From CAYFJO01 sp964343305 (lineage in GTDB: Bacteria; Planctomycetota; Planctomycetia; Pirellulales; Pirellulaceae), in the NCBI GenBank assembly GCA_964343305.1, contig CAYFJO010000073.1, positions 1 through 33,326 of the forward strand: a stretch of 33,326 nucleotides of DNA, given 5' to 3'. Shown here in pieces: positions 8,556 through 16,304 of the stretch; within the stretch, counting starts at the first letter, position 1, and every line of letters begins with the position of its first letter. The notes under the pieces are model-generated. The model worked only from the letters and a program-made list of their open reading frames with translations, had not been told where the DNA came from and ran no database searches. The translations under genes and the position numbers were made by a program.

Positions 8556-8683
8556 TATGCCGCGGCCAGTAGAAAATGTCCTCGTTTAACGCCGAGCCGG
8601 CAGGCGACGGCGCACGAATAGCCGTCGCCTGCCGGCTCGGCGTTAAACGAGGTGTGCGGACAATACTAACTGGCCGTGGTATA
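8556..8683. repeat. Long palindromic element, 32-bp perfect arms
   Basis: Arms 8580-8611 and 8621-8652 are perfect reverse complements over 32 bp, with a 9-nt loop (8612-8620). The outer flanks also pair imperfectly: about 8556-8570 against 8669-8683, sharing a cggccagt core, so the whole element spans about 128 bp. The arms are GC-rich and rich in cgccgag/gccggc blocks. There is no T-run after the stem, so a simple intrinsic terminator is unlikely. It resembles a REP-like or small non-autonomous mobile element. Confidence 0.8.
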
Positions 8684-8808
8684 GCGTGCGGTTAATTAGA
8701 TCGGCACGCAAATGCTGTCAACATCAGAGTCTCTTGTTGTGGCGAATCAATCTGAAGAACTGCTAGCTCGGATCATTCGTGAACGACAATCACCAAGATG
8801 ATGCGGCT

Positions 8809-8864
8809 ACGCAGAGAAACGAAGATCGCAAAGAAAAGACTCTGCGCTCTTCGTTTCTCTGCGT
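8809..8864. repeat. Inverted repeat, 17-bp perfect arms
   Basis: Arms 8809-8825 and 8848-8864 are exact reverse complements, with a 22-nt loop. The loop itself contains a variant of the purine-rich arm sequence (gcaaagaaaagac), so the element has a repetitive feel beyond the hairpin. Role unknown; it could be another dispersed repeat or a transcript-end structure for the minus-strand gene ending at 8921. Confidence 0.65.
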
Positions 8865-8920
8865 TGTCTTTCCCACCGAATTTGCGCGGTACTTTGGGCA
8901 AGATAGTCGTGGGGCGTAGC

Positions 8921-9220
8921 CTATGAGTCGTCTTGGGTTGGCGGTGCTACGGATTGCTTTAGCACACGGACAATGGTGCCATAGACCTCTCCTTCGATCC
9001 GGTGCAGTTCATGCTCGATATCGACGTCGGAGCCAGGTTTGCTGGTCCAAAGGCTCGATGGCAACTGCCGTGCGGCATGTGTAACTCGACCATCCTTCGC
9101 AAACAATGCAACCTTTTCGTAGCCATCTTGCAGCGAGTCGTCGTCCGCGGCCTCATAGCTGATCGTCGTTACGAATGCACGACCGGTGCGATTTTGAATT
9201 CTGTTAGAATGAACTTCCAC
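8921..9220 (-). CDS. DUF7689-like protein, probably lacking its N-terminal half
   Basis: 99 residues from a GTG. Residues 30-85 read DGYEKVALFAKDGRVTHAAR, then QLPSSLWTSK, DIEHELH and EGEVYGTIV. From memory these are the core motifs of a conserved domain of unknown function (DUF7689-like) whose full-length members are longer and begin with an NCIAWA-type segment. That N-terminal part is absent here; the frame stays open a little further upstream but reads into the divergent peroxiredoxin gene's start. So it is either a 5'-truncated remnant or a naturally short member. The family name is from memory and should be treated as tentative. Confidence 0.5.
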   Translation of the reverse strand: MEVHSNRIQNRTGRAFVTTISYEAADDDSLQDGYEKVALFAKDGRVTHAARQLPSSLWTSKPGSDVDIEHELHRIEGEVYGTIVRVLKQSVAPPTQDDS

Positions 9221-9294
9221 AGCGAACGCTGGTCGCGGCGAGATCAGTTTGCCGTCGCATACGTTGGACCCGCATCTGGATCTTGGATTGCATC

Positions 9295-9846
9295 ATGACG
9301 TTGAACATCGGAGACCGCGTTCCCGATTGTGTCTTCCACCAAGCGGATGGTAGCACCATCGGGCTTTCTGACTTTCTGGACAAACCGCTGGCATTGATTT
9401 TTCTGCGTCACCTCGCCTGACTGCCCTGCCAAGCGCACCTCGGCGAGGTGCACGATGTTTATGAGGAAGTTCAGGGGTTGGGGGCAGAAGTGCTGGTCGT
9501 AACGTTTAGTGCGCCCGAGAGAATTCCTGACTACGTCGCGCTGCACAAGTGGTCGTTTCCAGTTGTTTCCGATCCGGAGTTTGCAGCCTATCGAAACTTT
9601 GGTCTACCGAAGGGCACATGGTGGCAAGTCGCGGGGCTGGGGGTGATTCCGCGTTACATACGCCTGATGTTTTCTGGACGAACCAAGTTTTCGACGCCGC
9701 CCAAAGGCGACGATGTCTTGCAACTAGGCGGCGATTTCGTTATCGGAGCGGACGGGACATTGAAATACATCTTTCGCAGCAAGCGATCGACGGATCGCCC
9801 ATCGGTCGAGCAATTGATGGACGTCATTCGAGAGTTGGCTGAATGA
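9295..9846 (+). CDS. Peroxiredoxin-like selenoprotein (PRXL2/AAED1-like), UxxC, in-frame TGA at 9418-9420
   Basis: Read with TGA as selenocysteine, the frame gives 183 residues: a thioredoxin-fold AhpC/TSA_2-type protein. The N-terminus (GDRVPDCVF...GSTIGLSDF...PLALIFLRHL) is typical of the superfamily, and the redox site reads RHLA-U42-LPC45-QAHL. Relatives have CxxC here (for example the FxRHxxCxxC pattern of AAED1), so the TGA sits exactly on the first catalytic cysteine. The frame is open on both sides: 41 codons before, 141 after. A hairpin with a GGC loop lies 15-31 nt after the TGA. The downstream part (VVTFSAPERIPDY, FPVVSDPEFAAYRNFGLPKG) is ordinary for the family. Likely role: thiol/selenol-dependent reduction of peroxides or disulfides in the cytoplasm. 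The alternative is a TGC to TGA mutation or sequencing error making a pseudogene. A standard gene caller would probably begin at GTG 9448 and lose the active site. Confidence 0.8.
9433..9453 (+). promoter_or_regulatory. Candidate bacterial SECIS hairpin
   Basis: Stem 9435-9441 pairs with 9445-9451 (7 bp, all Watson-Crick); one mismatch and a further outer pair extend it to 9433-9453. The apical loop is GGC (9442-9444), 22-24 nt after the TGA at 9418-9420. The published bacterial SECIS consensus wants a small apical loop about 16-37 nt downstream with a G among its first two bases; this fits. Pairing was done by eye. Confidence 0.65.
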
Positions 9847-9939
9847 TCTCGTCCCGGCTGTTTCTATGCTCTGTTCAATGCGAGGTTTTGTGCCCCAAGC
9901 TGTCGGCGTAGAGTTGGCCTGACAAGTCGCTCTGCTCCG

Positions 9940-11049
9940 TCAACCAACAACCGCGTGTTGCACGGTTCGCTGGCGTAACCGCTCGGGTACGGGTTCGGGC
10001 AACTCGTCGAACGCGCAAACCGACGGAAGGCCATCAGCCGACGCGTGCAACTCAAGCGGCAAGTCCGCGAGATCTTCGTGATAGAATCGGCTGCTGGGAA
10101 AGATGTCCGCGGGGTACGTGAAATTATCCAGCATCGCCAGAGCCGCGCAGTGTGCCGCGCCGGTTGAACTCTCCAGCATGCCGCCCACCCAGCACGGAAT
10201 CCCGGCTCGCTGACAAACGTCGTGGATCGCGACCGCATTTGTCAAACCGCCAACGCGACCGGGCTTGATGTTGACGTACTGGCAGCTTTTCAAGAATACC
10301 GCTTGCTCGGCGCGCCGGACGCTGGTCATGCTTTCGTCGAGACAAACCGGCGTTTCGATGTTTTCTTGCAATTGAGCGTGGTCGATCAAGTCGTCGTGCT
10401 GCAAGGGCTGCTCGATCATTGCCAGGTTGAATTTGTCGATCTGCTGAAACAACGACAAGTCGGTCAATCGATAGCCACTGTTGCAGTCGATATGGAACGG
10501 ATGGTCTGCGTATTGCGAACGAACCGCTTCCAACATCGGCACATCCCAGCCTGGGCGGAACTTCAATTTGATGCGAGGGAATTTCTCGTCAATAGCTTGC
10601 CCAACCAGCGGCAGGAGTTCGTCGATCGCATCCATTACCCCAAAGTCGGCACCAACGGGGACTTCGTTTCGAGTCGCACCGAGCGCGACGTGGAGTGGTG
10701 TGTCTGAAATCTTCGCGTGCAAACTCCACCACGCCGTATCCAGCACGGCCTTGGCAAACTGGTTGCCTTTGAACATCGAAAGGAGTTGCTGCAATTCGTC
10801 GCCGGACGAGACATCCTTTCCGAGAATTGCCGGAGCCAGCCAATCGCGAACAACTCCGAAAACGCCTCCACCGCATTCTGGACAGTAGCACGGCGCGGCG
10901 AACGGTGTCGCTTCGCCCCAAGCGTCGACCGAGCCGCTCGACATGCGGCACAAGACGGAATGAATGTCGGCGTCTTCGCCATAAGCCGTTCGCCACGGAT
11001 AGATCAGCGGCATGGCGAGGTGAAACATTTCGATGCGATCGATTTTCAT
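9940..11049 (-). CDS. menC: Enolase-superfamily enzyme, o-succinylbenzoate synthase / N-acylamino acid racemase type
   Basis: 369 residues from the ATG at 11049, matching the usual 365-375 of this group. The catalytic set of the MLE subgroup is complete: KLK (K161, K163), metal ligands D188, E213 (EQPL) and D238 (LDES), and NIKPGR with K262. The N-terminus KIDRIEMFHLAMPL is a good fit to the capping domain. An upstream in-frame start at 11175 would add 42 unconserved residues. The reaction is either dehydration in menaquinone synthesis or racemisation of N-acyl amino acids; many members do both. No other men gene is nearby, so the symbol is provisional. The enzyme is cytoplasmic. Confidence 0.85.
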   Translation of the reverse strand: MKIDRIEMFHLAMPLIYPWRTAYGEDADIHSVLCRMSSGSVDAWGEATPFAAPCYCPECGGGVFGVVRDWLAPAILGKDVSSGDELQQLLSMFKGNQFAKAVLDTAWWSLHAKISDTPLHVALGATRNEVPVGADFGVMDAIDELLPLVGQAIDEKFPRIKLKFRPGWDVPMLEAVRSQYADHPFHIDCNSGYRLTDLSLFQQIDKFNLAMIEQPLQHDDLIDHAQLQENIETPVCLDESMTSVRRAEQAVFLKSCQYVNIKPGRVGGLTNAVAIHDVCQRAGIPCWVGGMLESSTGAAHCAALAMLDNFTYPADIFPSSRFYHEDLADLPLELHASADGLPSVCAFDELPEPVPERLRQRTVQHAVVG

Positions 11050-11323
11050 GTCAAATCTGTCGAGGTTGGACGTGCGCGGCCTGGATGTATGATACATGAA
11101 TTGATCAACGGACCAAGATATCACCCACTCTTTCCTTGTTGAGTCGGCACGAATTAGCCATACTTGGAAACGCATCAGTCAGTATCTACAAAGCACCAAT
11201 CACGCACCCTACATGAAGAACCGACTTTTTCAGCAGTCTCCAACGGGCCGCTCGCGTTTCGGCGCGGACGGCGCGCGGCACGTTGGGCACAGCGGTTAAA
11301 CGCGACGGAGTGAACTCGTTGCG

Positions 11324-12004
11324 ATGCACCAATGCACCTTGGCCCAAAAACTGACTCACAACCTCTGTCGCTGGGTGATGTGGGTTGTCTTTTCGGTGGC
11401 GTTTCGCGGGAGGTGCTTTGGGCGGGAGCATTATCCTCGGCACGGCGGCGGGCTGATCTGTTCAAATCATCAAAGTCATTTAGATCCGATTTTGGTTGGC
11501 ATGTCCGCGCCAAGGCGGTTGAGTTATTTCGCTAGGAAGACGCTGTTTAGGTTTCGGTTGTTCGCCCGGTTCATCGACTGGTGGGACGCCATTCCGGTGG
11601 ATCGCGAGGGGTTGGGGTTGTCGGGAATCAAAGAGTCGCTGAAAAGGCTTAAGCGTGGTGAATGGCTGGTGATGTTTCCCGAAGGGACGCGAACAAGGAA
11701 CGGGGAGGTGTCCACGATGAAGAGAGGATTCGCCACGCTCGCGCGACGTGGCAAAGTGCCGATCATTCCGATCGGGATCGACGGTGCATACGACGCCTGG
11801 CCGCGCAGCCAGATGCTGCCATCGACGGGCGAGATCCACATTCACGTCGGTCAGCCGATTTCGTGGGAGTCCATTCAAACGATGACCGATGAGGAACTGG
11901 CTCGCGAAGTGGAATCTCGAATTCGCGAGTGTCACCAGTTGGCTCGCCAGGGACGATCTACGACTCGGAGTCGAACGCAATCGCGTCGTCAATGTACGGC
12001 ATGA
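11324..12004 (+). CDS. plsC: 1-acyl-sn-glycerol-3-phosphate acyltransferase-like protein
   Basis: 226 residues. The PlsC motifs are present: NHQSHLD, the HX4D box with H49 and D54, and FPEGTR (118-123), which binds the phosphate of the acceptor. A hydrophobic N-terminal segment (about 16-28) probably associates with the membrane. Expected role: transfer of an acyl chain to lysophosphatidic acid in phospholipid synthesis, though several PlsC relatives acylate other lysolipids. The C-terminal 25 residues are Arg/Ser/Thr-rich. It runs convergently into the PQQ protein gene, with 19 bp between the stops. Confidence 0.88.
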   Translation: MHQCTLAQKLTHNLCRWVMWVVFSVAFRGRCFGREHYPRHGGGLICSNHQSHLDPILVGMSAPRRLSYFARKTLFRFRLFARFIDWWDAIPVDREGLGLSGIKESLKRLKRGEWLVMFPEGTRTRNGEVSTMKRGFATLARRGKVPIIPIGIDGAYDAWPRSQMLPSTGEIHIHVGQPISWESIQTMTDEELAREVESRIRECHQLARQGRSTTRSRTQSRRQCTA

Positions 12005-12023
12005 TGGCCGCTTTGACGCGAAA

Positions 12024-13508
12024 CTAGCGTGCGGCAATATCGTAGCAGTGCAATTCGTCCTGGTCACGTAGATACAGCTTTTTGTCGGCGATCACGGGGT
12101 GCGGCCAACTCTTGCCGTTGACGGACTTGATGCGGAACGAGCCTTTCAATTTGTACTGACGGGGATTCGCCTCGATCAGCGCCATGGTGCCATCTTCGTA
12201 TCGAAAATACAGATGGCCATCGGCGGCCGTGATGGCGGCTGAGTTTCCTCCGGGGCCACGCTCTGGTCCCCATGCTGCCCGACCCGTTCGCATGTCGACA
12301 CAGACAGGGAAACCGTTATTGTGGCCATGCCCCATAAAGATGTGGTCTCCAATCAAAACCATGCCACCGTGATGATTCTGCAACTCCTTACTGGATTTGT
12401 AATACACTTCGCGAGCTTGGATCGAGTTGCCCGACTTTCGAAGTTCCAGCAGGGCACTGCCACCGTCGCCGTATCCCGAAGAACCGAACACATAGTCGCC
12501 TTTGACGATCGGCGTGGGAACGTTGGCTGTGCCGTTCGCAATGCGTTGGTAGTGCCACAGCAAACGGCCATCGTCCGCCGCGACGCCGATCAAACCTCGG
12601 CCAACCAACGTGACATATTGTTTGATGCCGCCCGCATTGCTGATGACGGGCGACGCGTAGCCGGCACCACCACTGCTTGGCATGCGTGTTTGCCAGATGG
12701 TTTGTCCCGTTCGTTTGTTGAGCGCAGCGAGAATCGCATCGTCGCTGCCGGGCGTGCAAATCAAACGGTCGCCATCAACCAGCGGCGACTCGCTGTAACC
12801 CCAGCCCGACATCATGCGGCCACGATAATCGGATCCGAAGTTCTTTTTCCAAATGACTCGGCCACTTTCCGCATCCACACACACGAGATCCCCGTTGCGC
12901 CCCAGACCAAAAACCAGATTGCCGTCCACGGTGGGCGTACAGTTGCAATCTTTGCCCTGTCCCACCGGTGCCGACCACAGGAACTCACCGTCCTGGGCGT
13001 TGAATGCGATCAGTTCCTCGCCGCCACGACGATTGCCCATGGTGAAGATGCGTCCGCCAGAAACGGACACACTTGAATAGCCGCGTCCCGCGCCGCGCGT
13101 CGACCAGGCAACCGGTGGACCATCATTATCCCAAGAGGCCAGCAAACCAGTTTCGGACGAAATGCCGTCACGATTGGGACCGCGCCATTGAGCCCACTCG
13201 CCACTCGACGAACCAGAGCCTGATGAACTGCCGGGTGTCGAGTTGGTGGAGCCACCGCCGTCCCGCCGCCGACGCAATTCGTCGCGGACCCATGATTGGT
13301 CGGCGGTGCTGAGCTTGCTCATCGGGATGGCCAGGGTTTTGCCATCTTGTGTTTTCAAAAAAACCTGGCCATTTTCGAATTTGACAAAATCCGCTTGCAC
13401 CTGATACTTGCCGGTCGAATCCGTCCAAGTGCGAGCCAAGACACAAGACACGATCAACATCACTTGCACGACGCAAATGGCGGACAGTGCAACAATAATC
13501 TTTTTCAT
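12024..13508 (-). CDS. Exported SHD1 domain / PQQ beta-propeller protein
   Basis: 494 residues from the ATG at 13508, which has a GAGGA box 6 nt upstream; an in-frame frame extends to 13730 but would add a basic, unconserved stretch. A signal peptide (1-25) ends at a site that could be cut after VLA or lipidated at C22 (IVSC). Residues 26-75 (WTDSTGKYQVQADFVKFENG and following) form an SHD1-type domain, frequent in planctomycetes. A Gly/Ser linker (84-103) leads to a PQQ/BamB-type propeller with WRGPNRDG near 108. Blade motifs such as VCVDAESGRVIWKK and LNKRTGQTIWQT recur. PQQ-enzyme active-site residues are not evident, so a structural or binding role is more likely than a dehydrogenase. Confidence 0.88.
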   Translation of the reverse strand: MKKIIVALSAICVVQVMLIVSCVLARTWTDSTGKYQVQADFVKFENGQVFLKTQDGKTLAIPMSKLSTADQSWVRDELRRRRDGGGSTNSTPGSSSGSGSSSGEWAQWRGPNRDGISSETGLLASWDNDGPPVAWSTRGAGRGYSSVSVSGGRIFTMGNRRGGEELIAFNAQDGEFLWSAPVGQGKDCNCTPTVDGNLVFGLGRNGDLVCVDAESGRVIWKKNFGSDYRGRMMSGWGYSESPLVDGDRLICTPGSDDAILAALNKRTGQTIWQTRMPSSGGAGYASPVISNAGGIKQYVTLVGRGLIGVAADDGRLLWHYQRIANGTANVPTPIVKGDYVFGSSGYGDGGSALLELRKSGNSIQAREVYYKSSKELQNHHGGMVLIGDHIFMGHGHNNGFPVCVDMRTGRAAWGPERGPGGNSAAITAADGHLYFRYEDGTMALIEANPRQYKLKGSFRIKSVNGKSWPHPVIADKKLYLRDQDELHCYDIAAR

Positions 13509-13578
13509 TAGATTCCTCGTTCTTATTCGGCGGGGTAATTGTGGCGAGCGATCGGAGAGCATGATCGCTGTTGGGGGT

Positions 13579-15753
13579 CTATCTTTTCGCCCGTAACTTT
13601 TTGATTTCGTCTGCGATCGCGTAACCGTCCGTGCGTTTCTTAAGTGTGGAATAACTACTAGGCACGTCGCGCAGCAAGTACTGCCCCTCGCGAATCGCAA
13701 AAACGGGTTTGTTGTTCTTGTCGCAGTCACGCACCAGTTCGTCCATGAATTTGACGTTGGACTTGTCTTTGAAAGGGGTCAGTTGAGCGCCACCGGTGAA
13801 TATGATGGCGTCATAGTTTGCCGCATTGACACTCGTGAGTTTTCGATTGGCAGTTACGTCCGGCTCTTTTCCATGCTTTGACTTTGCCTTTCGACCAGTT
13901 GGGGTTGCAATCTCGTATTGAATGTTTTCCTTGATCAGTGCGTCGCGAACGCATTGGAATTCGTCCTCATAGAACTTATCCTCAGGAATGACGATCAACG
14001 CACGGCCAGGACCATCATTCTCAAAAAGATCCGCCCGGCCAGCGTCGGTGATGGCACCGTAAATGACGATCGAAACCAACAACAAGATCACTCCCGTGAC
14101 GACGCTGGCAATGACCACCGCCAAGTAATCACGGGGTGGCTTATGTGGGCGCGCGGGTTGTGCAAAACCAGGCGATTGAAAACTGCCCGAGTTCGACGGA
14201 GTTGAGTTTAAGGGCGTCTCGGGGAAAAAAATTCCAGGCGTCGTTTGACTTGGAGTCAAAGTTTCCTGCATCGAAACGGGCGGCGGGTACGACGGCGTGC
14301 TCAGCGGCGACGCAAAGCTTTGTTGCATTTCCGCTTCCAGGTCGGCAAGGTCCGGCAAGCTGTCGGACGAGTCGGAAACGACCGGCGGTGGCACGACGGG
14401 AGGTGATTTTCCCGTTGCAATCGGTTCCAGTTCGGCGAGCAAATCGGTCATCGATTGATAGCGGTTGTCCGGATGTTTGGCGACCATCCGCTGGAACACT
14501 TTCTCTACCTGATGAGGCACATCGCGGCGAACTTTGCGCAAGGACGGAATCTCGTGTTCACGATGAGCGACCAGTTTTTCCATCACCGATGACCCGCCAA
14601 AAACGGTTTTGCGCGTCAACAGAAAGTGCAACGTGCATCCCAGGCTATAAATGTCGCTGCGAGCATCAGACGTCTTAGAATTGGCCGCTTGCTCAGGAGC
14701 CATGTAGTCGACCGTGCCCATCACGGTGCCTGTCTTAGTCAAGGATACGTCTTCGTTGGGCTCGCCGCTTTCATCCAAATCGCTATCGAACTCCTGGTCA
14801 AGACGCGCCAAGCCAAGGTCCAGCACTTTCACCATGCCCTGGCTGTCCAACAGCAGGTTTTGCGGTTTGATGTCGCGATGGACGATGCCATTTTCATGCG
14901 CGTACGCAAGCCCCCGCGCCGCTTGCACGACGTAATTGACTGCCTGCTGAACGGGTAGTGGTCCTTGCTTCTTGACAATCCGCGAGAGGTCCTTACCGTC
15001 AACAAACTCCATCGCCAAAAAATGAACGCCTTCGACTTCGTCGGCATCGTGAGCGACGACGACGTTTTCGTGGTGCATTTTTGCGGCGGTTTGTACTTCG
15101 CGGTAAAATCGTTTCGTTGCGTTTGGCGACTTCATGGCCGCGGACGGAAGGATTTTGAGCGCAACAATACGGCCCATGCGTCGATGGCGAGCCTTGAAAA
15201 CCAACCCCATTCCGCCTTGGCCAACCTTCTCCAGCACCTCGTAGTTTCCGAGCACGAGTCCCTTGGATTTGCCACGGGCAAGCAGTCCCGCCTGGTAAAG
15301 CGTCAGTTTATTTTGGTTGACGAGTTCGAGAGCAAACTCCTGAGTGTCGCGCGTTTTGATCGACAGCATGGCCTGATAAATCTCATCTTTGTCGATCAAG
15401 CCGCTGGCTTTCAACGCCTCCATAAAAACGTTAAACGAAACGGCCCCTGAAGGTGACTTCATTGCGACATTGCTAGAAAAGTCTGGCGCGTGTTTTGTGC
15501 GCGGTGCGACAAGCTGGGCCGCGTTGGCCATCAGTCGGTCGACGGTTTGGCCGCCGTCGACCGTGTGAACCGCCGCGGGCTGGCGCAGATGCTGGATGAC
15601 GCTGTCGCCCTGTTGGATGATGCGATCGATTTTCTGCTCACACAGCGCGCATCCTTCGGCATGCTTGGCGACCGTTTGTGCTGTATCTTCAGCGAGTTCG
15701 CCGTTGACAAAGGCTGAAAGGACATCCGGGCGGGGGCAAGTTTCGAAATCCAT
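13579..15753 (-). CDS. Transmembrane Ser/Thr protein kinase with DJ-1/PfpI-like extracytoplasmic domain
   Basis: 724 residues. Near the N-terminus HAEGCALC (H31, C35, C38) is a zf-HC2-like zinc site, as in anti-sigma factors. The kinase spans about 170-445: glycine loop GQGGMG (178-183), VALK lysine K200, HRDIKPQN (292-299; D294), DLG (312-314) and APE (352-354), so all catalytic residues are present. A Pro/Ser-rich linker follows, one membrane segment (543-566) and an outer domain (585-724). The outer domain has a DJ-1/PfpI-like pattern: ALIVIPEDKFYEDEF...NYDAIIFTGG...KPVFAIREGQ. The nucleophile-elbow cysteine is replaced by R688. The outer domain is therefore probably a binding sensor rather than an enzyme; that is inference. 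Downstream of it in the same direction, 70 bp away, is the SHD1/PQQ gene. Confidence 0.9.
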   Translation of the reverse strand: MDFETCPRPDVLSAFVNGELAEDTAQTVAKHAEGCALCEQKIDRIIQQGDSVIQHLRQPAAVHTVDGGQTVDRLMANAAQLVAPRTKHAPDFSSNVAMKSPSGAVSFNVFMEALKASGLIDKDEIYQAMLSIKTRDTQEFALELVNQNKLTLYQAGLLARGKSKGLVLGNYEVLEKVGQGGMGLVFKARHRRMGRIVALKILPSAAMKSPNATKRFYREVQTAAKMHHENVVVAHDADEVEGVHFLAMEFVDGKDLSRIVKKQGPLPVQQAVNYVVQAARGLAYAHENGIVHRDIKPQNLLLDSQGMVKVLDLGLARLDQEFDSDLDESGEPNEDVSLTKTGTVMGTVDYMAPEQAANSKTSDARSDIYSLGCTLHFLLTRKTVFGGSSVMEKLVAHREHEIPSLRKVRRDVPHQVEKVFQRMVAKHPDNRYQSMTDLLAELEPIATGKSPPVVPPPVVSDSSDSLPDLADLEAEMQQSFASPLSTPSYPPPVSMQETLTPSQTTPGIFFPETPLNSTPSNSGSFQSPGFAQPARPHKPPRDYLAVVIASVVTGVILLLVSIVIYGAITDAGRADLFENDGPGRALIVIPEDKFYEDEFQCVRDALIKENIQYEIATPTGRKAKSKHGKEPDVTANRKLTSVNAANYDAIIFTGGAQLTPFKDKSNVKFMDELVRDCDKNNKPVFAIREGQYLLRDVPSSYSTLKKRTDGYAIADEIKKLRAKR

Positions 15754-15944
15754 GAGCGTGAGGCCGGCAGGGTTGGTGGCAGTCCATCTTACAGAGAATG
15801 AAAGCTCGTAGCTAACTTACTCAAGTATGAACCTCAATCCGTTACGCCTCAATCGCTAATTGTCCGATCTGCTGTTAAATCAGTGGGCTCAACTCAGCCT
15901 GTGCAAAGCGGTTAGGAGAATGTTCGCGAGTCCGCCAGAGACGC

Positions 15945-16250
15945 TTACCCGGAGAGGATTCCGGTGATTTTCGCGGCCAAGTCCGCGTCAAGCATATCCC
16001 GGACCAAGAACACTTTGTTCGCGGACGTTTCACCAGAAACCAGTTCAATCTGAGAGCGTCGCAGCCCCAAGGATTTGCACAGAAGCGCGGCCAACGCCTT
16101 GTTGGCCTTTCCTTTCTCCGCCACCTGGGTCACGGCAACCTTCAAGGCTCCGCCGTGTTCGCCGCGAATCTCGGCCTTGCAAGCGCCGGGCATCGCTCGA
16201 ACTGGCAAGAGAACGCCGTCAGGACAGCGCTGAAGGTTGATCATCGTCAC
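15945..16250 (-). CDS. yggU: DUF167 / YggU family protein
   Basis: 101 residues, the typical family size. The sequence has the conserved features: a basic ligand-like segment with PGACKAEIRGEH, KVAVTQVAEKGKANKALAAL and LVSGETSANKVFLV. The start is a GTG at 16250; the ATG at 16244 is an equally possible start. No clear Shine-Dalgarno sequence. The function of this small widespread alpha/beta protein is not established. Confidence 0.88.
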   Translation of the reverse strand: MTMINLQRCPDGVLLPVRAMPGACKAEIRGEHGGALKVAVTQVAEKGKANKALAALLCKSLGLRRSQIELVSGETSANKVFLVRDMLDADLAAKITGILSG

Positions 16251-16304
16251 AGTTAGAGTATCGTTCCAAAAGATCGTGGAACCGCGATGGTAGTGAGCCT
16301 CAAA

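Larger units (their letters stand above)
8522..8920. other. 399-bp gene-free interval holding two inverted repeats
   Basis: No convincing reading frame on either strand. It holds a long palindrome (8556-8683) and a second stem (8809-8864), annotated separately. It lies between two minus-strand genes, so any promoter for the lipoprotein gene would be here, but none is clear. Confidence 0.7.

Noticed and set aside
9244..9546. Minus-strand frame opposite the peroxiredoxin gene
   Set aside because: No motif; the plus strand holds a clear thioredoxin-fold sequence across the same bases.
9448..9846. 132-residue peroxiredoxin-like CDS starting after the TGA
   Set aside because: It omits the redox motif and the first beta-strands; the in-frame part from 9295 has the matching N-terminal half, so the longer reading with Sec is better.
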